Assembly: GCA_002307375.1 (NCBI GenBank)
Contig: NTJI01000003.1
Coordinates: forward strand, 186,001-250,000
Source of the DNA: Lysobacteraceae bacterium NML93-0399
Lineage (GTDB): Bacteria; Pseudomonadota; Gammaproteobacteria; Xanthomonadales; Xanthomonadaceae
Direction: 5' to 3'
Length of the DNA: 64,000 nt
In this document: piece by piece, positions 1-10,992 of the stretch
How the letters are laid out: each line of letters starts with the position of its first letter
Numbering within the stretch: the stretch's first letter is position 1
Notes under the pieces: model-generated
What the model was told of the DNA's origin: nothing
Databases searched by the model: none
The model's input: only the letters and a program-made list of their open reading frames with translations
Program-made: the position numbers and the translations under genes

Positions 1-50
1 GATCGGGGTGCCGTCGAAACGCGCGTGTCCGGGCTAGCCGGCGACAGGCT

Positions 51-1022
51 TCAAGCCGAGGGCTGCCGCGCATCCAGGAAGGCGGCGACATGGGCATCCA
101 GCGCTTCGCGCTGCGTGGCCGGATCGAACCAGTGCGCGCTGCTGCGTCCGCGCAACCATGTGAACTGGCGCTTGGCCAGTTGCCGGGTCGCGGCGATGCC
201 GCGGACACGGAAATCCTCCGCGCTGCCCTGCCCGTCCAGGAACTCCCACGCCTGGCGATAGCCGACGGCGCGGATGGCGGGCAACTCCAGCGGCGCCGGA
301 TGCGCCTGCAGCTCGGGAAGCGCGCGCAGCGCCCGCACTTCGTCGAGGAAACCGGCAGCGAGCATCGCATCGAAGCGCGTGGCGATACGGGCATGCAGGG
401 CTTCGCGCTCGGGAGGCGCGATCGCCAGCGACAGCACCTGCGCCGGAAACGGCGGCGATAAGCTCGGCCGCTTCTGCCACTCGCTGATGGGGAGCCCGGT
501 GAGCCGGTGCACTTCGAGCGCCCGCTGGATGCGCTGCGCGTCGCCAGGCTTGATGCGCGCAGCGGCCTCGGGGTCGAGATGTGCGAGCTGCGCATGCAGG
601 GCCGGCCAGCCGACGGTCGCGGCCTCGGCGGCGATCGCCGCGCGCGTGTCGGCATCGGCCTCGGGCATCGGCGACAGACCGTCGAGCACGGCCATGAAAT
701 ACATGCCGGTGCCGCCGGCAAGAATCGGCAAACGCCCGCGGCCGAGGAGGTCTTCGACCGCCGCACGCGCGTCGCGGGCGTACTCGGCGGCCGAATACGT
801 CTGCCAGGGATCGCGCAGATCGAGCATGTGATGCCGCACGCGCGCGCGTTCGGCGGCGTCGGGCTTGGCAGCGCCGATATCGAGGCCGCGATAGACGAGC
901 GCCGAATCGACACTGACGATCTCGCCACCGAAGCGCTCGGCCCAGTCGAGCGCGAGCGCGGTCTTGCCCGACGCGGTCGGGCCCATCAGGGCGATGGCGC
1001 GCAGCGCCTGGGGCTGGCTCAC
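51..1022 (-). CDS. miaA: tRNA dimethylallyltransferase MiaA
   Basis: Transfers a dimethylallyl group from DMAPP to N6 of A37 in tRNAs that read UNN codons, the first step of ms2i6A synthesis. The protein has 323 residues, close to the family norm. The P-loop GPTASGKT is at residues 14-21, followed by [16 protein letters not shown] and the GGTGMY motif. I chose a GTG start that keeps the residues leading into the P-loop; the next ATG (position 986) begins directly at the P-loop and would be too short. It lies 32 bp downstream of putP on the same strand. In many gammaproteobacteria hfq follows miaA, but only 50 bp remain before the window edge and no hfq start is visible there. Confidence 0.95.
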   Translation of the reverse strand: MSQPQALRAIALMGPTASGKTALALDWAERFGGEIVSVDSALVYRGLDIGAAKPDAAERARVRHHMLDLRDPWQTYSAAEYARDARAAVEDLLGRGRLPILAGGTGMYFMAVLDGLSPMPEADADTRAAIAAEAATVGWPALHAQLAHLDPEAAARIKPGDAQRIQRALEVHRLTGLPISEWQKRPSLSPPFPAQVLSLAIAPPEREALHARIATRFDAMLAAGFLDEVRALRALPELQAHPAPLELPAIRAVGYRQAWEFLDGQGSAEDFRVRGIAATRQLAKRQFTWLRGRSSAHWFDPATQREALDAHVAAFLDARQPSA

Positions 1023-1054
1023 GAGGTCGACGTCCCCACGCGGGTCTGCGGCTT

Positions 1055-2566
1055 TCAGTAGCCGGTTTCGCGCAGCGACAGCCGCACCTGCTGGTGCGTG
1101 GCCTGCACGCGCTGCGAGGGCGCGGCGCCGAGCAGACTCACCACCACAATGGCCAGCGTGGCGATCGCGAAGCCAGGCACGATCTCGTAGAGCCCCGAGC
1201 CCAGGCGCTCGACGGCGATCTGCTTCCACGCCACCACCGTTACGGCGCCCAGCACCATGCCCACCAGGGCGCCATTGCGGGTCATGCGTTGCCAGAACAG
1301 CGACAGCAGCACCACAGGACCAAACGCGGCGCCGAACCCGGCCCATGCATACGACACCAGCCCCAGCACGCGGCTGTCGGGATCGCGCGCCAGCCACAGC
1401 GCGACCAGCGCCACCAGCAGCACGCTCGCACGGCCGATCCACACCATCTCGCGCTGACCGGCCTGCGGCCGGAGGAAGCCGCGATAGAAGTCCTCCGACA
1501 GCACGCTCGAGCACACCAGCAACTGGCTCGACAACGTGCTCATCACCGCCGCGAGAATCGCCGACAGAATCACACCGGCCACCCACGGGTTGAAGAGCAG
1601 TTCGACCAGGGTGATGAACACCCGTTCGCGGTTCTCGGTCACCGGCCCGGCGAGCTCGGGATGCTGCTGGAAATACGCGATGCCGAGGAAGCCGACCGTC
1701 AGCGAGCCGAGCAGACACAGGATCATCCAGCTCATGCCGATCCGGCGTGCAGCCGGAATGGTTTCGACGCCGCCGGCGGCCATGAAGCGCGAGAGAATGT
1801 GCGGCTGTCCGAAATAGCCCAGCGCCCAGGCCAGCAGCGACACGATGCCGATCACGCCCAGTTCGCCGCCACGTGTCCACGACAGGCGCGTGGCATCGAC
1901 GCTGCGGATCAGGTCCATGCTCGACTCGAAGCCACCGGTACTCATGTAGACGATGACCGGCGTGAGCAGCAGCGCGAACAGCATCAGCGTGCCCTGCGCC
2001 ACGTCGGTCCAGCTGACGGCGAGAAAGCCGCCGATCAGCGTGTAGAGAATGGTGACCGCCGCGCCCCACCAGATCGCCTGGGCATAGGGCAGACCGAACA
2101 CGCTTTCGAACAGCCGCGCGCCCGCGACCACGCCGGAGGCGCAGTACACGGCAAAGAACACCAGGATCACCAGCGCCGAGAACACGCGCAGCAGGCGGCT
2201 GTGGTCCTCGAAGCGATGGGTGAAGAAATCGGGCAGCGTCAGTGCATTGCCGGTGCGCTCGGTGTACACGCGCAAGGGGCCGGCGACGTAGCGCCAGTTG
2301 AGGTAGGCGCCGGCGATCAGTCCGATCGCGATCCACGACTCCGACACGCCACCGATGTAGAGCGCGCCCGGCAGGCCCATCAGCAGCCAGCCGCTCATGT
2401 CCGACGCACCGGCCGACAGGGCGGTCACGCCCGGACCGAGCTTGCGGCCGCCGAGGATGTAGTCGTCGAAGTTCTTGGTCGAACGCCACGCCACCACGCC
2501 GATCAACACCATGCAGACGAGGTAGACCACGAAGGTCACGATCAGCGGCGTACTGGCAGTCATCAT
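1055..2566 (-). CDS. putP: Sodium/proline symporter PutP
   Basis: Secondary transporter of the solute:sodium symporter family that imports proline with Na+ across the inner membrane. The 503 residues match the E. coli protein in length and are mostly hydrophobic helices, about 13 by inspection. The N-terminus has the typical [19 protein letters not shown] region and then [18 protein letters not shown], part of the sodium and substrate site in this family. Tandem ATGs occur at 2566 and 2563, with an AGGAAGGGGG ribosome-binding site about 10 nt upstream, so the upstream in-frame extension was not used. No putA lies nearby, so the proline assignment rests on similarity of the conserved regions. 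Confidence 0.88.
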   Translation of the reverse strand: MMTASTPLIVTFVVYLVCMVLIGVVAWRSTKNFDDYILGGRKLGPGVTALSAGASDMSGWLLMGLPGALYIGGVSESWIAIGLIAGAYLNWRYVAGPLRVYTERTGNALTLPDFFTHRFEDHSRLLRVFSALVILVFFAVYCASGVVAGARLFESVFGLPYAQAIWWGAAVTILYTLIGGFLAVSWTDVAQGTLMLFALLLTPVIVYMSTGGFESSMDLIRSVDATRLSWTRGGELGVIGIVSLLAWALGYFGQPHILSRFMAAGGVETIPAARRIGMSWMILCLLGSLTVGFLGIAYFQQHPELAGPVTENRERVFITLVELLFNPWVAGVILSAILAAVMSTLSSQLLVCSSVLSEDFYRGFLRPQAGQREMVWIGRASVLLVALVALWLARDPDSRVLGLVSYAWAGFGAAFGPVVLLSLFWQRMTRNGALVGMVLGAVTVVAWKQIAVERLGSGLYEIVPGFAIATLAIVVVSLLGAAPSQRVQATHQQVRLSLRETGY

Positions 2567-3066
2567 TGCTTGGAAACCCCCTTCCTGAAACGACGGACCG
2601 CCCTGGCGGGCGGCGCGGAAATCGGAACACACAGGGTATCGCATCGCTTGCGGCAGACCGAGCCCGGGCGCTGCCGGGCCAGGCATCGACCGCCTCCGCT
2701 CGACCCCGCCATGCAGCTGCGGCCACGCTGCGGCAACTCCCTGTCCGCGCCGCCCCCATCGGGCGCACTCGACGCGCTTGCCGGGACGCCCCCGAGCGCC
2801 GTCCTGCTACCCGCGGGCCTCATCCGAGGCCGCGCGGTCAATCCGGCGTATGCGGGACCTCCCGGCTGCCCGCGCGCCGTTCCTGCACAGACGCTCGCGT
2901 TGCGAGGACTGCCTCAGGCATCGACCTCAGGCGCGGCACTCCAGGTTTGCCCACGGCCGAGCGCTTGCGATGCGCACGCGGATGCTTGAACGCCATTTCG
3001 CGCCGTCCGGGTGTCTTCTGCCCGGACGGCGCTGCGGCATCGAAAAGGCCTGCCGCGCACGATGTC
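2567..3066. other. Intergenic region folP-putP
   Basis: About 500 bp between the folP stop and the putP start, both on the minus strand. It holds the hairpin at 3001-3031 and presumably the putP promoter. I see no convincing coding sequence: the open frames on both strands are rich in Arg, Pro and Ala and lack ribosome-binding sites. No clear -35/-10 pair was found. Confidence 0.5.
3001..3031 (-). terminator. Hairpin after folP, possible terminator
   Basis: A perfect 11-bp inverted repeat, CGCCGTCCGGG and CCCGGACGGCG, with a 9-nt loop, 36 bp downstream of the folP stop codon. There is no U-tract on either strand, so it may act as a weak terminator or a 3' end stabiliser. Confidence 0.45.
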
Positions 3067-3966
3067 TCAGGCGTCGCCCGGCCAGTCGATCGCCGGCGAA
3101 GCAGGGACGGCGCGCACACGCGGGACGGCTTCGACCGCGGCGAGCACCTTGAGCGCATCCACTGTCTCGGCCACGTCATGCACACGCAGGATGCGCGCGC
3201 CGCGCTGCGCGGCGATCAGGTGGGCGGCGACAGAACCGGCGACACGCCCACCCGGCGCCTCGCGTCCGGTCAGCTCACCGATGCTGCGTTTGCGCGAAAG
3301 GCCCACAAGCACCGGCACGCCCAGTTCGACGAAACGCGCCAGCTGCGCCAGCAGCGCCAGATTGTGCGCCGTGGTCTTGCCGAAACCGAAGCCCGGATCG
3401 ATGACGATGTGCCGGCGCGCGATGCCGGCCATCTCGGCGGCGAAGACGCGCTCGGCCAGGAAACGATGCACCTCGCCGACGACGTCGTCATAGTCCGGCG
3501 CTTCCTGCATGCCGCGCGGTTCTCCGCGCATGTGCATCAGCACGACCGGCACGCCGAGTGCAGCGGCAGTGTCCAGCGCACCGTCGCGGCGCAGTCCGTA
3601 GACGTCGTTGATCAGCCCGGCGCCCGCCGAGACTGCGGCGCGCATCACCTCGGGCTTGGAGGTGTCGACGCTGATCGGCAATGACGTACGCGCCGCGAGC
3701 CCCTCGATGACGGGCACCACTCGACGCAGTTCTTCGTCGACCGGCACTTCGGACGCACCGGGCCGTGTCGACTCGCCTCCGATATCGAGCACATCGGCGC
3801 CATTGTCGACCAGACGCAGGCCATGCGCGATTGCCGCATCGACGGTGTCGTGCGCGCCGCCATCGGAGAACGAGTCGGGCGTGACGTTGACGATGCCCAT
3901 CACACGCGGGCGGTCGAGCCGCAGCGTACGGCCGTTGCAGTCAAGTTGGGGGGCGGTGTCGAACAT
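3067..3966 (-). CDS. folP: Dihydropteroate synthase FolP
   Basis: Condenses p-aminobenzoate with hydroxymethyl-dihydropterin pyrophosphate to form dihydropteroate in folate synthesis; cytoplasmic TIM barrel and the sulfonamide target. The 299-residue protein has the family signatures in order: NVTPDSFSDGG from residue 27, GGESTRPGA, NDVYGL, DPGFGFGKT and GLSRKRSIGELTG. The ATG at 3966 was chosen because the in-frame sequence upstream consists of GATTCCC-type intergenic repeat. The order rlmE-ftsH-folP is the same as in E. coli (ftsJ-ftsH-folP), but a terminator separates ftsH from folP here, so folP probably has its own promoter. Confidence 0.96.
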   Translation of the reverse strand: MFDTAPQLDCNGRTLRLDRPRVMGIVNVTPDSFSDGGAHDTVDAAIAHGLRLVDNGADVLDIGGESTRPGASEVPVDEELRRVVPVIEGLAARTSLPISVDTSKPEVMRAAVSAGAGLINDVYGLRRDGALDTAAALGVPVVLMHMRGEPRGMQEAPDYDDVVGEVHRFLAERVFAAEMAGIARRHIVIDPGFGFGKTTAHNLALLAQLARFVELGVPVLVGLSRKRSIGELTGREAPGGRVAGSVAAHLIAAQRGARILRVHDVAETVDALKVLAAVEAVPRVRAVPASPAIDWPGDA

Positions 3967-3967
3967 C

Positions 3968-3998
3968 GGGAATCCGGGATCGGAGAATGGGGATTGGC
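3968..3998. repeat. GGGAATC/GGGATTG-type short tandem repeat
   Basis: Four degenerate copies of a 7-8 bp motif (GGGAATCC, GGGATCGG, AGAATGG, GGATTGG) directly upstream of the folP start. Sequences of this kind are scattered between genes in Xanthomonadaceae; that statement is from general knowledge. A related stretch (GGGGGAATCGGGG) lies at the start of grxC near 23675-23690. Confidence 0.5.
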
Positions 3999-4092
3999 GA
4001 CAGCTATGTGATCGATTGCCTGGCGGCCGGGATTTGCCGGGGCACTCACCTTCAGGCTGGCACTGCACTGCATTGTGCGTAACGGCCGGGCA

Positions 4093-4122
4093 AAAGAAAG
4101 CGGCGCCGTCTCCGGCGCCGCT
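4093..4122 (-). terminator. Rho-independent terminator of ftsH
   Basis: Stem AGCGGCGCCG / CGGCGCCGCT with a 4-nt loop at 4099-4122. On the minus strand it is followed by TTCTTTTG. It sits 37 bp downstream of the ftsH stop and before folP. Confidence 0.85.
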
Positions 4123-4158
4123 CTGATCCCGACTTTGCGGATCCCTACTCGGACGTAC

Positions 4159-6084
<1,926 letters not shown>

Positions 6085-6138
6085 GTTTCGGGGTTCTCGG
6101 ATTGAACTGCGTGGAGCGTGTGATGCATCGGGGCCATG

Positions 6139-6771
6139 CTACTTCATCGTCGCCAGCTTGCCCTGCGCCAGGGCATAGACTTCCGGCGAACGCTGCCTCG
6201 AAGCCGCAGGCTTGCGGATCGACAGCTTGCTGTAACGCTTGCGCAGGTCGCGCACGTAGGCATCGAAATCGGTGCCCTGGAACAGCTTGATCAGGAACGT
6301 GCCGCCGGTGCGCAGGTGGTTGTCGGCGAAGTCCATCGCCAGTTCCGCCAGATGCATGGCGCGCGGCTGGTCGACGGCATCGATGCCACTCTTGTTGGGG
6401 GCCATGTCGGACAACACAAGGTCGACCTGCTGCCCGTCCAGCGCGCTTTCGAGCGCAGAGAGGACCGCATCTTCGCGGAAGTCGCCGTGAAGGAATTCGA
6501 CCCCGGCCAGCGAAGGCATGTCGAGGATGTCCAGGGCGATGACCCGCCCCGAGTCGCCGAGTGCCTGGCGCACCCATTGCGACCAGCCGCCGGGCGCGGC
6601 GCCCAGATCGACCACGACCATGCCCGGCTTGAGCAGGCGGTCGCGCTCGACCAGCTCCTCGAGCTTGTAGGCCGCGCGCGAGCGCAGGCCCTCGGCCTGG
6701 GCCTTCTTCACGAACGGGTCGGAGAAATGTTCTTTCAGCCAGCGCTGGCTGCTTTTGCTGCGGGAGGCCAT
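6139..6771 (-). CDS. rlmE: 23S rRNA 2'-O-methyltransferase RlmE (FtsJ)
   Basis: Methylates the 2'-hydroxyl of U2552 in 23S rRNA at a late stage of 50S assembly. The 210-residue protein carries the SAM-binding motif VVDLGAAPGGWSQW and the K-D-K-E catalytic set, visible as the N-terminal WLKEHF lysine, LSDMAPNKSG, LIKLFQG and SPEVYAL. The start is the ATG of MASRSKSSQRW; upstream in-frame codons look like intergenic sequence shared with the divergent yhbY. It forms an operon with ftsH, as in E. coli. Confidence 0.95.
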   Translation of the reverse strand: MASRSKSSQRWLKEHFSDPFVKKAQAEGLRSRAAYKLEELVERDRLLKPGMVVVDLGAAPGGWSQWVRQALGDSGRVIALDILDMPSLAGVEFLHGDFREDAVLSALESALDGQQVDLVLSDMAPNKSGIDAVDQPRAMHLAELAMDFADNHLRTGGTFLIKLFQGTDFDAYVRDLRKRYSKLSIRKPAASRQRSPEVYALAQGKLATMK

Positions 6772-6852
6772 GGACGGCTCGAAAAGCGGAACGGGTGCGT
6801 CCGAGGCCCATGATATCCTGCCCGCCGCATCCATTCCCCGATCGGTTCATCC

Positions 6853-7158
6853 ATGAGTAATGCCCTGACCGCTGCCCAGACCCGTTTTCTGCGCGGCCAG
6901 GCCCACGGCATCAAGGCCATGTTGCAGGTGGGCGGCAAGGGCATCACCGATGCGCTGATTGCCGAGATCGACGGCGCGCTGGAACACCACGAGCTGATCA
7001 AGGTCAAGGTTGGTGCCGCAGACCGCGACGAGCGCGACGCGATGATCGCCGACCTGGCCGAACGCACCGGCTCGGCACTGGTACAACGCATCGGCCATGT
7101 CGCCGTGTTGTATCGCCAGAGCAAGGACCGCCGCCAGATCGTGCTGCCACGGGCCTGA
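6853..7158 (+). CDS. yhbY: YhbY-type CRM-domain RNA-binding protein
   Basis: Small ribosome-associated RNA-binding protein of the CRS1/YhbY family, connected in E. coli with pre-50S particles. Its 101 residues form a single CRM domain: the N-terminal helix LTAAQTRFLRGQAHGIKAM, then the GxxG-type loop VGGKGIT and the HHELIKVKV strand. It starts 81 bp from the divergent rlmE, so the two ribosome-maturation genes share one control region, as in other proteobacteria. Confidence 0.92.
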   Translation: MSNALTAAQTRFLRGQAHGIKAMLQVGGKGITDALIAEIDGALEHHELIKVKVGAADRDERDAMIADLAERTGSALVQRIGHVAVLYRQSKDRRQIVLPRA

Positions 7159-7174
7159 TTGCCAGGGCGCCGGC

Positions 7175-7564
7175 ATGCAGCTCAATCTCGAATCGCCCGA
7201 CTTCGACTACGTGCTGCGCGGCGCAGACGGCCGCCAGGCGCTGGTCAACGACCGTCGGATCGATCGCAGCTTCATCATCGCGCCGCGCAATCTCATCGAT
7301 GACTGGGCTGCGACCGACGTGCGCAATCTCGATGTCGACACCCTCGCCCCGGTGTTCGCACTGGGACCGGAAGTGATCCTGCTCGGCACCGGCGACACCC
7401 AGGCGTTCCCGCCACCGGCGACGATGGCCGCCTGCCTGTCGCGCGGCATCGGCCTCGAGGCAATGACCAACGCCGCCGCCGCACGAACGTTCAATGTGCT
7501 GGCGGGCGAAGGCCGGAAGGTTGTGGCGGCGTTCGTGCTGCGGAGCGACGCGATACCGGGCTGA
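7175..7564 (+). CDS. Mth938-like domain protein (DUF498)
   Basis: A 129-residue protein matching the Mth938/NDUFAF3 fold family by its typical course: an N-terminal strand pair, FIIAPRNLIDDW, then PEVILLGTGDTQAFPPPATMAACLSRGIGLEAM and a C-terminal TFNVLAGEGRKVVAAFVL. The molecular function is unknown in bacteria; human NDUFAF3 is a complex I assembly factor. The ATG lies 17 nt after the yhbY stop, so the two are probably co-transcribed. The upstream in-frame extension reads through the end of yhbY and was dropped. Confidence 0.8.
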   Translation: MQLNLESPDFDYVLRGADGRQALVNDRRIDRSFIIAPRNLIDDWAATDVRNLDVDTLAPVFALGPEVILLGTGDTQAFPPPATMAACLSRGIGLEAMTNAAAARTFNVLAGEGRKVVAAFVLRSDAIPG

Positions 7565-7570
7565 CGGGCG

Positions 7571-7741
7571 CTAACCGGCTTCGTCGGAGAACGCGACCAG
7601 CGTGATGCGACCTTCGAGCGGCGCAGCGGTCAGGTCATCGGGCCCCAGCCACACGTACTCTTCGTCGTACACCCGTCGGGACACGCGCATGACGCCTTCA
7701 TCCGTCATGCGGACCTCGCCTGCAAGCCAGGGCGTCAGCAT
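7571..7741 (-). CDS. Doubtful small hypothetical protein
   Basis: An open frame of 56 codons that converges on the DUF498 gene with only 6 bp between their stops. The product is acidic and hydrophilic, with no signal peptide or motif that I recognise. It could be a small gene, the end of a decayed one or chance. Its surroundings (7742-8071) are relic sequence, which favours decay. Confidence 0.25.
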   Translation of the reverse strand: MLTPWLAGEVRMTDEGVMRVSRRVYDEEYVWLGPDDLTAAPLEGRITLVAFSDEAG

Positions 7742-7863
7742 GCCGCCGGCGTCGTCACCGGCCGGAGAATGCGCAGCGCATGTGGGAATCCGCAGGGGAA
7801 CCGGCGCCGCAAATCTGCCGACATCAAAGGATGCGGAGCGTACGCCTTTGGAGGGCCGAGCCA

Positions 7864-7967
7864 AACGCCGGCGTGGCTGCGACGGACCGGAGATCCGCCA
7901 ATCCGGGCGCCGCAACGCGTCAACGCGCCGGCAGGTAAGTCAAAGGATCGACCGGCTTTGCCGTTGG
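7864..7967 (-). pseudogene. Relic copy of the nlpD 3' end and downstream hairpin
   Basis: About 104 bp that align almost base for base with 8016-8118, which holds the last 15 or so codons of nlpD and 56 bp beyond its stop. The relic still ends in KPVDPLTYLPAR and a stop (TGA at 7920-7922); within that tail it differs from nlpD only at synonymous positions. A 1-nt insertion breaks the frame just upstream. It therefore looks like the end of a former nlpD allele or paralogue rather than a recent copy. The rest of the gap 7742-8071 shows no gene. Confidence 0.7.
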
Positions 7968-8071
7968 AGTGGTGAGACGAGGCCGCTTGCGGTCCAGCGG
8001 ACCGCGGCTTCGACGAACGCCCGGCGTGCTGCGCCGGGCCGGGGATCCGCCCGTCCGGGCGCAGCGACCCT

Positions 8072-8815
8072 TCAGCGCGCCGGCAGGTACGTCAGCGGAT
8101 CGACCGGCTTGCCGTTGTAACGGATCTCGAAATGCAGCATGTCGCGCGCGGCGCCGGTGCGGCCGAGTTCGGCAATCTGCTGGCCGGCGCGTACGCGCTC
8201 GCCTTCGTTGACCTTGCGCGTGCGGTTGTGGCCGTACGCGGTGAGCCATTGTTCGTCGTGCTTGACGATGATCAGCTCGCCATAGCCGACGAGACCAGCC
8301 CCCGAATACACCACCACGCCATCGGCGGCGGCGTTGACCGCCTGGCCCGCGGTGCCGGCAATGTCGACGCCCTGCTTGGTGGGATCGTTGGCGACGTAGC
8401 GGCCGACCACCTGCCCCGCCGTCGGCCATTGCCAGCGGAACGGACTGCTCACCGGCGGTGCGGCGGCCGGTTGCGGCGCCGACTGGGTCGGGCGCACGGC
8501 GGGCCGCTGGGCACTCGCGGTGGAGGAGGATGCCGGGCGCGCCGGGGCTGCGGTGCCGCCGCCCGGATACAGACGCAGGCGCTGGCCGGGATAAATGGTG
8601 TACGGCGCGCGGATGTTGTTCCAGGTCGCCAGGTCCAGCGCACTGATGCCGTTGCTGGTGGCGATGCGGTAGACGGTGTCGCCGCGCTGTACGGTCACCG
8701 ACTGCCCCGGCTTGGGCGTCGAGGCGGGTCGCGTCGAGCCACCCTCACGGATCACCGTGCTGGTGCCGCAGGCCGTCAACAGGCCCACCGCGAGCAACAC
8801 CCCCAACTTCCTCAT
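8072..8815 (-). CDS. nlpD: NlpD-like LysM/M23 lipoprotein
   Basis: Outer-membrane lipoprotein that in E. coli activates the amidase AmiC at the septum. The 247 residues start with a lipoprotein signal peptide with lipobox LTAC (Cys16). A LysM domain lies at about 36-80 (VTVQRGDTVYRIA to YPGQRLRLYP), then an Ala/Pro/Ser-rich linker, then an M23 domain to the C-terminus. The peptidase core is degenerate: the HxxxD position reads QGVD and the HxH position reads YGHN, so it probably activates amidases instead of cutting. It overlaps yqaA by 4 nt (ATGA) in the surE-pcm-yqaA-nlpD operon. No rpoS follows, unlike in E. coli. Confidence 0.92.
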   Translation of the reverse strand: MRKLGVLLAVGLLTACGTSTVIREGGSTRPASTPKPGQSVTVQRGDTVYRIATSNGISALDLATWNNIRAPYTIYPGQRLRLYPGGGTAAPARPASSSTASAQRPAVRPTQSAPQPAAAPPVSSPFRWQWPTAGQVVGRYVANDPTKQGVDIAGTAGQAVNAAADGVVVYSGAGLVGYGELIIVKHDEQWLTAYGHNRTRKVNEGERVRAGQQIAELGRTGAARDMLHFEIRYNGKPVDPLTYLPAR

Positions 8816-9396
8816 CCGCGCATCTCCATCCAGATCAATCCAACGGCCACAAGGCCCACCATCAGCCAGCCCAGCCACTCGATGTAGCGCTTGAGCACCG
8901 GTTCGAGCTTCGGCCCGCCCCAGGCCATCAACCCGGCGACAAGAAAGAAACGCGCGCCGCGTCCGATCAGCGAGCCGGCGATGAACGGTAACAGCCCCAC
9001 GCCGAGCGAACCCGACGCGATCGTGAATACTTTGTAGGGGATCGGCGTGAACGCAGCGAGGAATACGAACAGCATGCCGTGTTCGAGAAACAGCGCCTGG
9101 ATCTGCTCGAACGCAGGCTGCCACCCCATGCGCACGATCCACGGCCACGCCAGGTCCAGCGCGAAGTGGCCGACGATGTATCCCAGAAGACCACCGGCGA
9201 CCGAACCGAGCGTGCACAGCAGCGCGTAACGCCACCAGTGTGCAGGCCGGGCCAGCGACATCGGTGCCAGCATCACGTCCGGTGGAATCGGGAAGATCAC
9301 CGACTCGGCCGCACTCATCGCAGTGAGATAGCGCGGCGCGTGGCGGTGCCGCGACCAGCCGATCACGGTGTCGTACATCCTTGCGAACAGCTGCAT
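8812..9396 (-). CDS. yqaA: YqaA-type DedA/SNARE-associated membrane protein
   Basis: Inner-membrane protein of the VTT/DedA superfamily (194 residues). Relatives in the superfamily act as lipid scramblases or in membrane homeostasis; the substrate of the YqaA branch is not established. Visible signatures are ESVIFPIPPDVMLAP near the N-terminus, four to five hydrophobic segments, FTPIPYKVFTIASG and the GRGARFFLVAGLMAWGG motif. It sits between pcm and nlpD with coupled stop/start overlaps on both sides (TGATG at 9394-9398 and ATGA at 8812-8815), so it is translated as part of that operon. Confidence 0.88.
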   Translation of the reverse strand: MQLFARMYDTVIGWSRHRHAPRYLTAMSAAESVIFPIPPDVMLAPMSLARPAHWWRYALLCTLGSVAGGLLGYIVGHFALDLAWPWIVRMGWQPAFEQIQALFLEHGMLFVFLAAFTPIPYKVFTIASGSLGVGLLPFIAGSLIGRGARFFLVAGLMAWGGPKLEPVLKRYIEWLGWLMVGLVAVGLIWMEMRG

Positions 9397-10088
9397 CAGT
9401 CGACGTATCCCGAAAGCAGCGGCACGAACGCGACCGCCGCGACATCCTGTTGTTCGACGCGTCCGTCGGCGTCCTTGCGCAGGATCAGCAGGCGCTGCGC
9501 GCCCGGCGCCCCGACCGGCGCCACCAAGGTACCGCCCGGTGCGAGCTGATCGGTCAGCGCCTCGACCAGCGCCGGCCCGGCAGCGGTGACGATGATCCCG
9601 TCGAAGGGCCCGTTCTCCGGCCAGCCGATGCGGCCGTCGTCATGCTTGCTGCGCACGTTCAGCCCCAGCGAGCGGAAGCGCTTGCGGGCGACACGCAGCA
9701 GTTCACCGATGCGCTCGACCGTGTGCACCTCGATCCCGAGCGCGGCCAGGATCGTGGCCTGGTAGCCCGAGCCCGTACCCACTTCGAGCACCCTGCCCGG
9801 CATGCCATCGGCCAGCAGCGCCTCGGTCATGCGCGCCACGACCCACGGCTGCGAGATCGTCTGGCCGTGGCCGATCGGCAACGCGGTGTCCTCGTAGGCG
9901 CGCGTGGCGAGCGCCTCGTCGACGAACAGGTGGCGCGGTACGGTGCGGATTGCGTTGAGCACGCGCTCGTCGCTGATGCCGCCACCGGGATGCGCGCCAT
10001 CGCGCAGGCGCTCGATCAACCGGTCGCGCACGCGCTGCGAGGTCATCCCGACGCCGATCGCCTCGGGCTGCAGGCGCAACCGCGCCAT
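9396..10088 (-). CDS. pcm: Protein-L-isoaspartate O-methyltransferase Pcm
   Basis: Methylates isoaspartyl residues in aged proteins, using SAM, to start their repair. The 230-residue product has the family motifs [42 protein letters not shown], the SAM motif [11 protein letters not shown] and FDGIIVTAA. The ATG overlaps the surE stop by one base. The gene order surE-pcm is widely conserved. Confidence 0.96.
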   Translation of the reverse strand: MARLRLQPEAIGVGMTSQRVRDRLIERLRDGAHPGGGISDERVLNAIRTVPRHLFVDEALATRAYEDTALPIGHGQTISQPWVVARMTEALLADGMPGRVLEVGTGSGYQATILAALGIEVHTVERIGELLRVARKRFRSLGLNVRSKHDDGRIGWPENGPFDGIIVTAAGPALVEALTDQLAPGGTLVAPVGAPGAQRLLILRKDADGRVEQQDVAAVAFVPLLSGYVD

Positions 10089-10870
10089 CACGACTGGGTG
10101 GCCTTGAGGTCGGCTTCGAGCCCGCCGACCCAGCTGGCGACGTGTTCGAGTGCCTGGTAGCGCGTCAGATCGACGTGGATCGGCGTGATCGCAATGTGCT
10201 TCGTGCGCACGGCGTGGAAATCGGTCCCGGGGCCGGCGTCCTGCTCGGGACCGGCCGCGCCGATCCACCACCAGGTGCGCCCGCGCGGATCGTCGAGCGA
10301 GGTGCAGGGTTCGGCGCGATGGCGATTGCCCAGACGGGTCACCTCGAAGCCTTCGAGCGCGTCCCAGGGCACGTCCGGCACGTTGACGTTGAGGATGGTG
10401 TTGGCCGGCAGCGGGTCGGCCTTGAGCCGGGCGACGATCTCCACCGCTGCGCGGGCGGCCGTTTCGTAATGCTCGCCGACGTGGTCGCGCGTAACCAGCG
10501 ACATCGCCACTGCGGGCAGACCGAGGAAACGGCCTTCCATCGCCGCAGCGACCGTGCCCGAATAGATCACGTCGTCGCCGAGATTAGCGGTGTTGTTGAT
10601 ACCCGACACCACGATGTCGGGCTCGACATCGAGCAGGCCGGTGATCGCGACGTGCACGCAGTCGGTCGGCGTGCCGTGCACGCGCCAGGTCTGCGCATCC
10701 ATCTGCACCGTGCGCAGCGGCATGTCGAGCGTGAGCGAGTTGCTCGCGCCGGAACGATCGCGATCCGGGGCGACGACCAGCACCTCATGGCCGGCATCGC
10801 GCAGGCCCTGGGCGAGAATCCGGATGCCGGGGGCGTCGACGCCGTCGTCGTTGCTGACCAGTACACGCAT
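10088..10870 (-). CDS. surE: 5'/3'-nucleotidase SurE
   Basis: Survival protein E, a metal-dependent nucleoside monophosphatase that also has exopolyphosphatase activity in characterised homologues. The 260-residue protein begins [10 protein letters not shown], with the metal-binding Asp pair at residues 8-9. It continues with [14 protein letters not shown], the second metal loop [14 protein letters not shown] and the [10 protein letters not shown] motif. The ATG at 10870 was chosen because the motif starts within five residues. It is the first gene of the surE-pcm-yqaA-nlpD operon. Confidence 0.96.
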   Translation of the reverse strand: MRVLVSNDDGVDAPGIRILAQGLRDAGHEVLVVAPDRDRSGASNSLTLDMPLRTVQMDAQTWRVHGTPTDCVHVAITGLLDVEPDIVVSGINNTANLGDDVIYSGTVAAAMEGRFLGLPAVAMSLVTRDHVGEHYETAARAAVEIVARLKADPLPANTILNVNVPDVPWDALEGFEVTRLGNRHRAEPCTSLDDPRGRTWWWIGAAGPEQDAGPGTDFHAVRTKHIAITPIHVDLTRYQALEHVASWVGGLEADLKATQS

Positions 10871-10992
10871 GGATCGTTCTAGAGGCCCCGAGCCGTCCGA
10901 CAAGACCGCCATGATAGCGGAAGCGCCTGCCCCGCCCCACCTCGATGCATCGCGACGCTGCACGCATGCGCGTGCATCGCTAACCTAGTGAC

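Noticed and set aside
1-50. Start of hfq after miaA
   Set aside because: hfq often follows miaA, but the remaining 50 bp contain no recognisable Hfq coding sequence.
2563-2841. Small minus-strand ORF upstream of putP
   Set aside because: Arg/Pro/Ser-rich, with no motif; it overlaps the putP ribosome-binding site and start.
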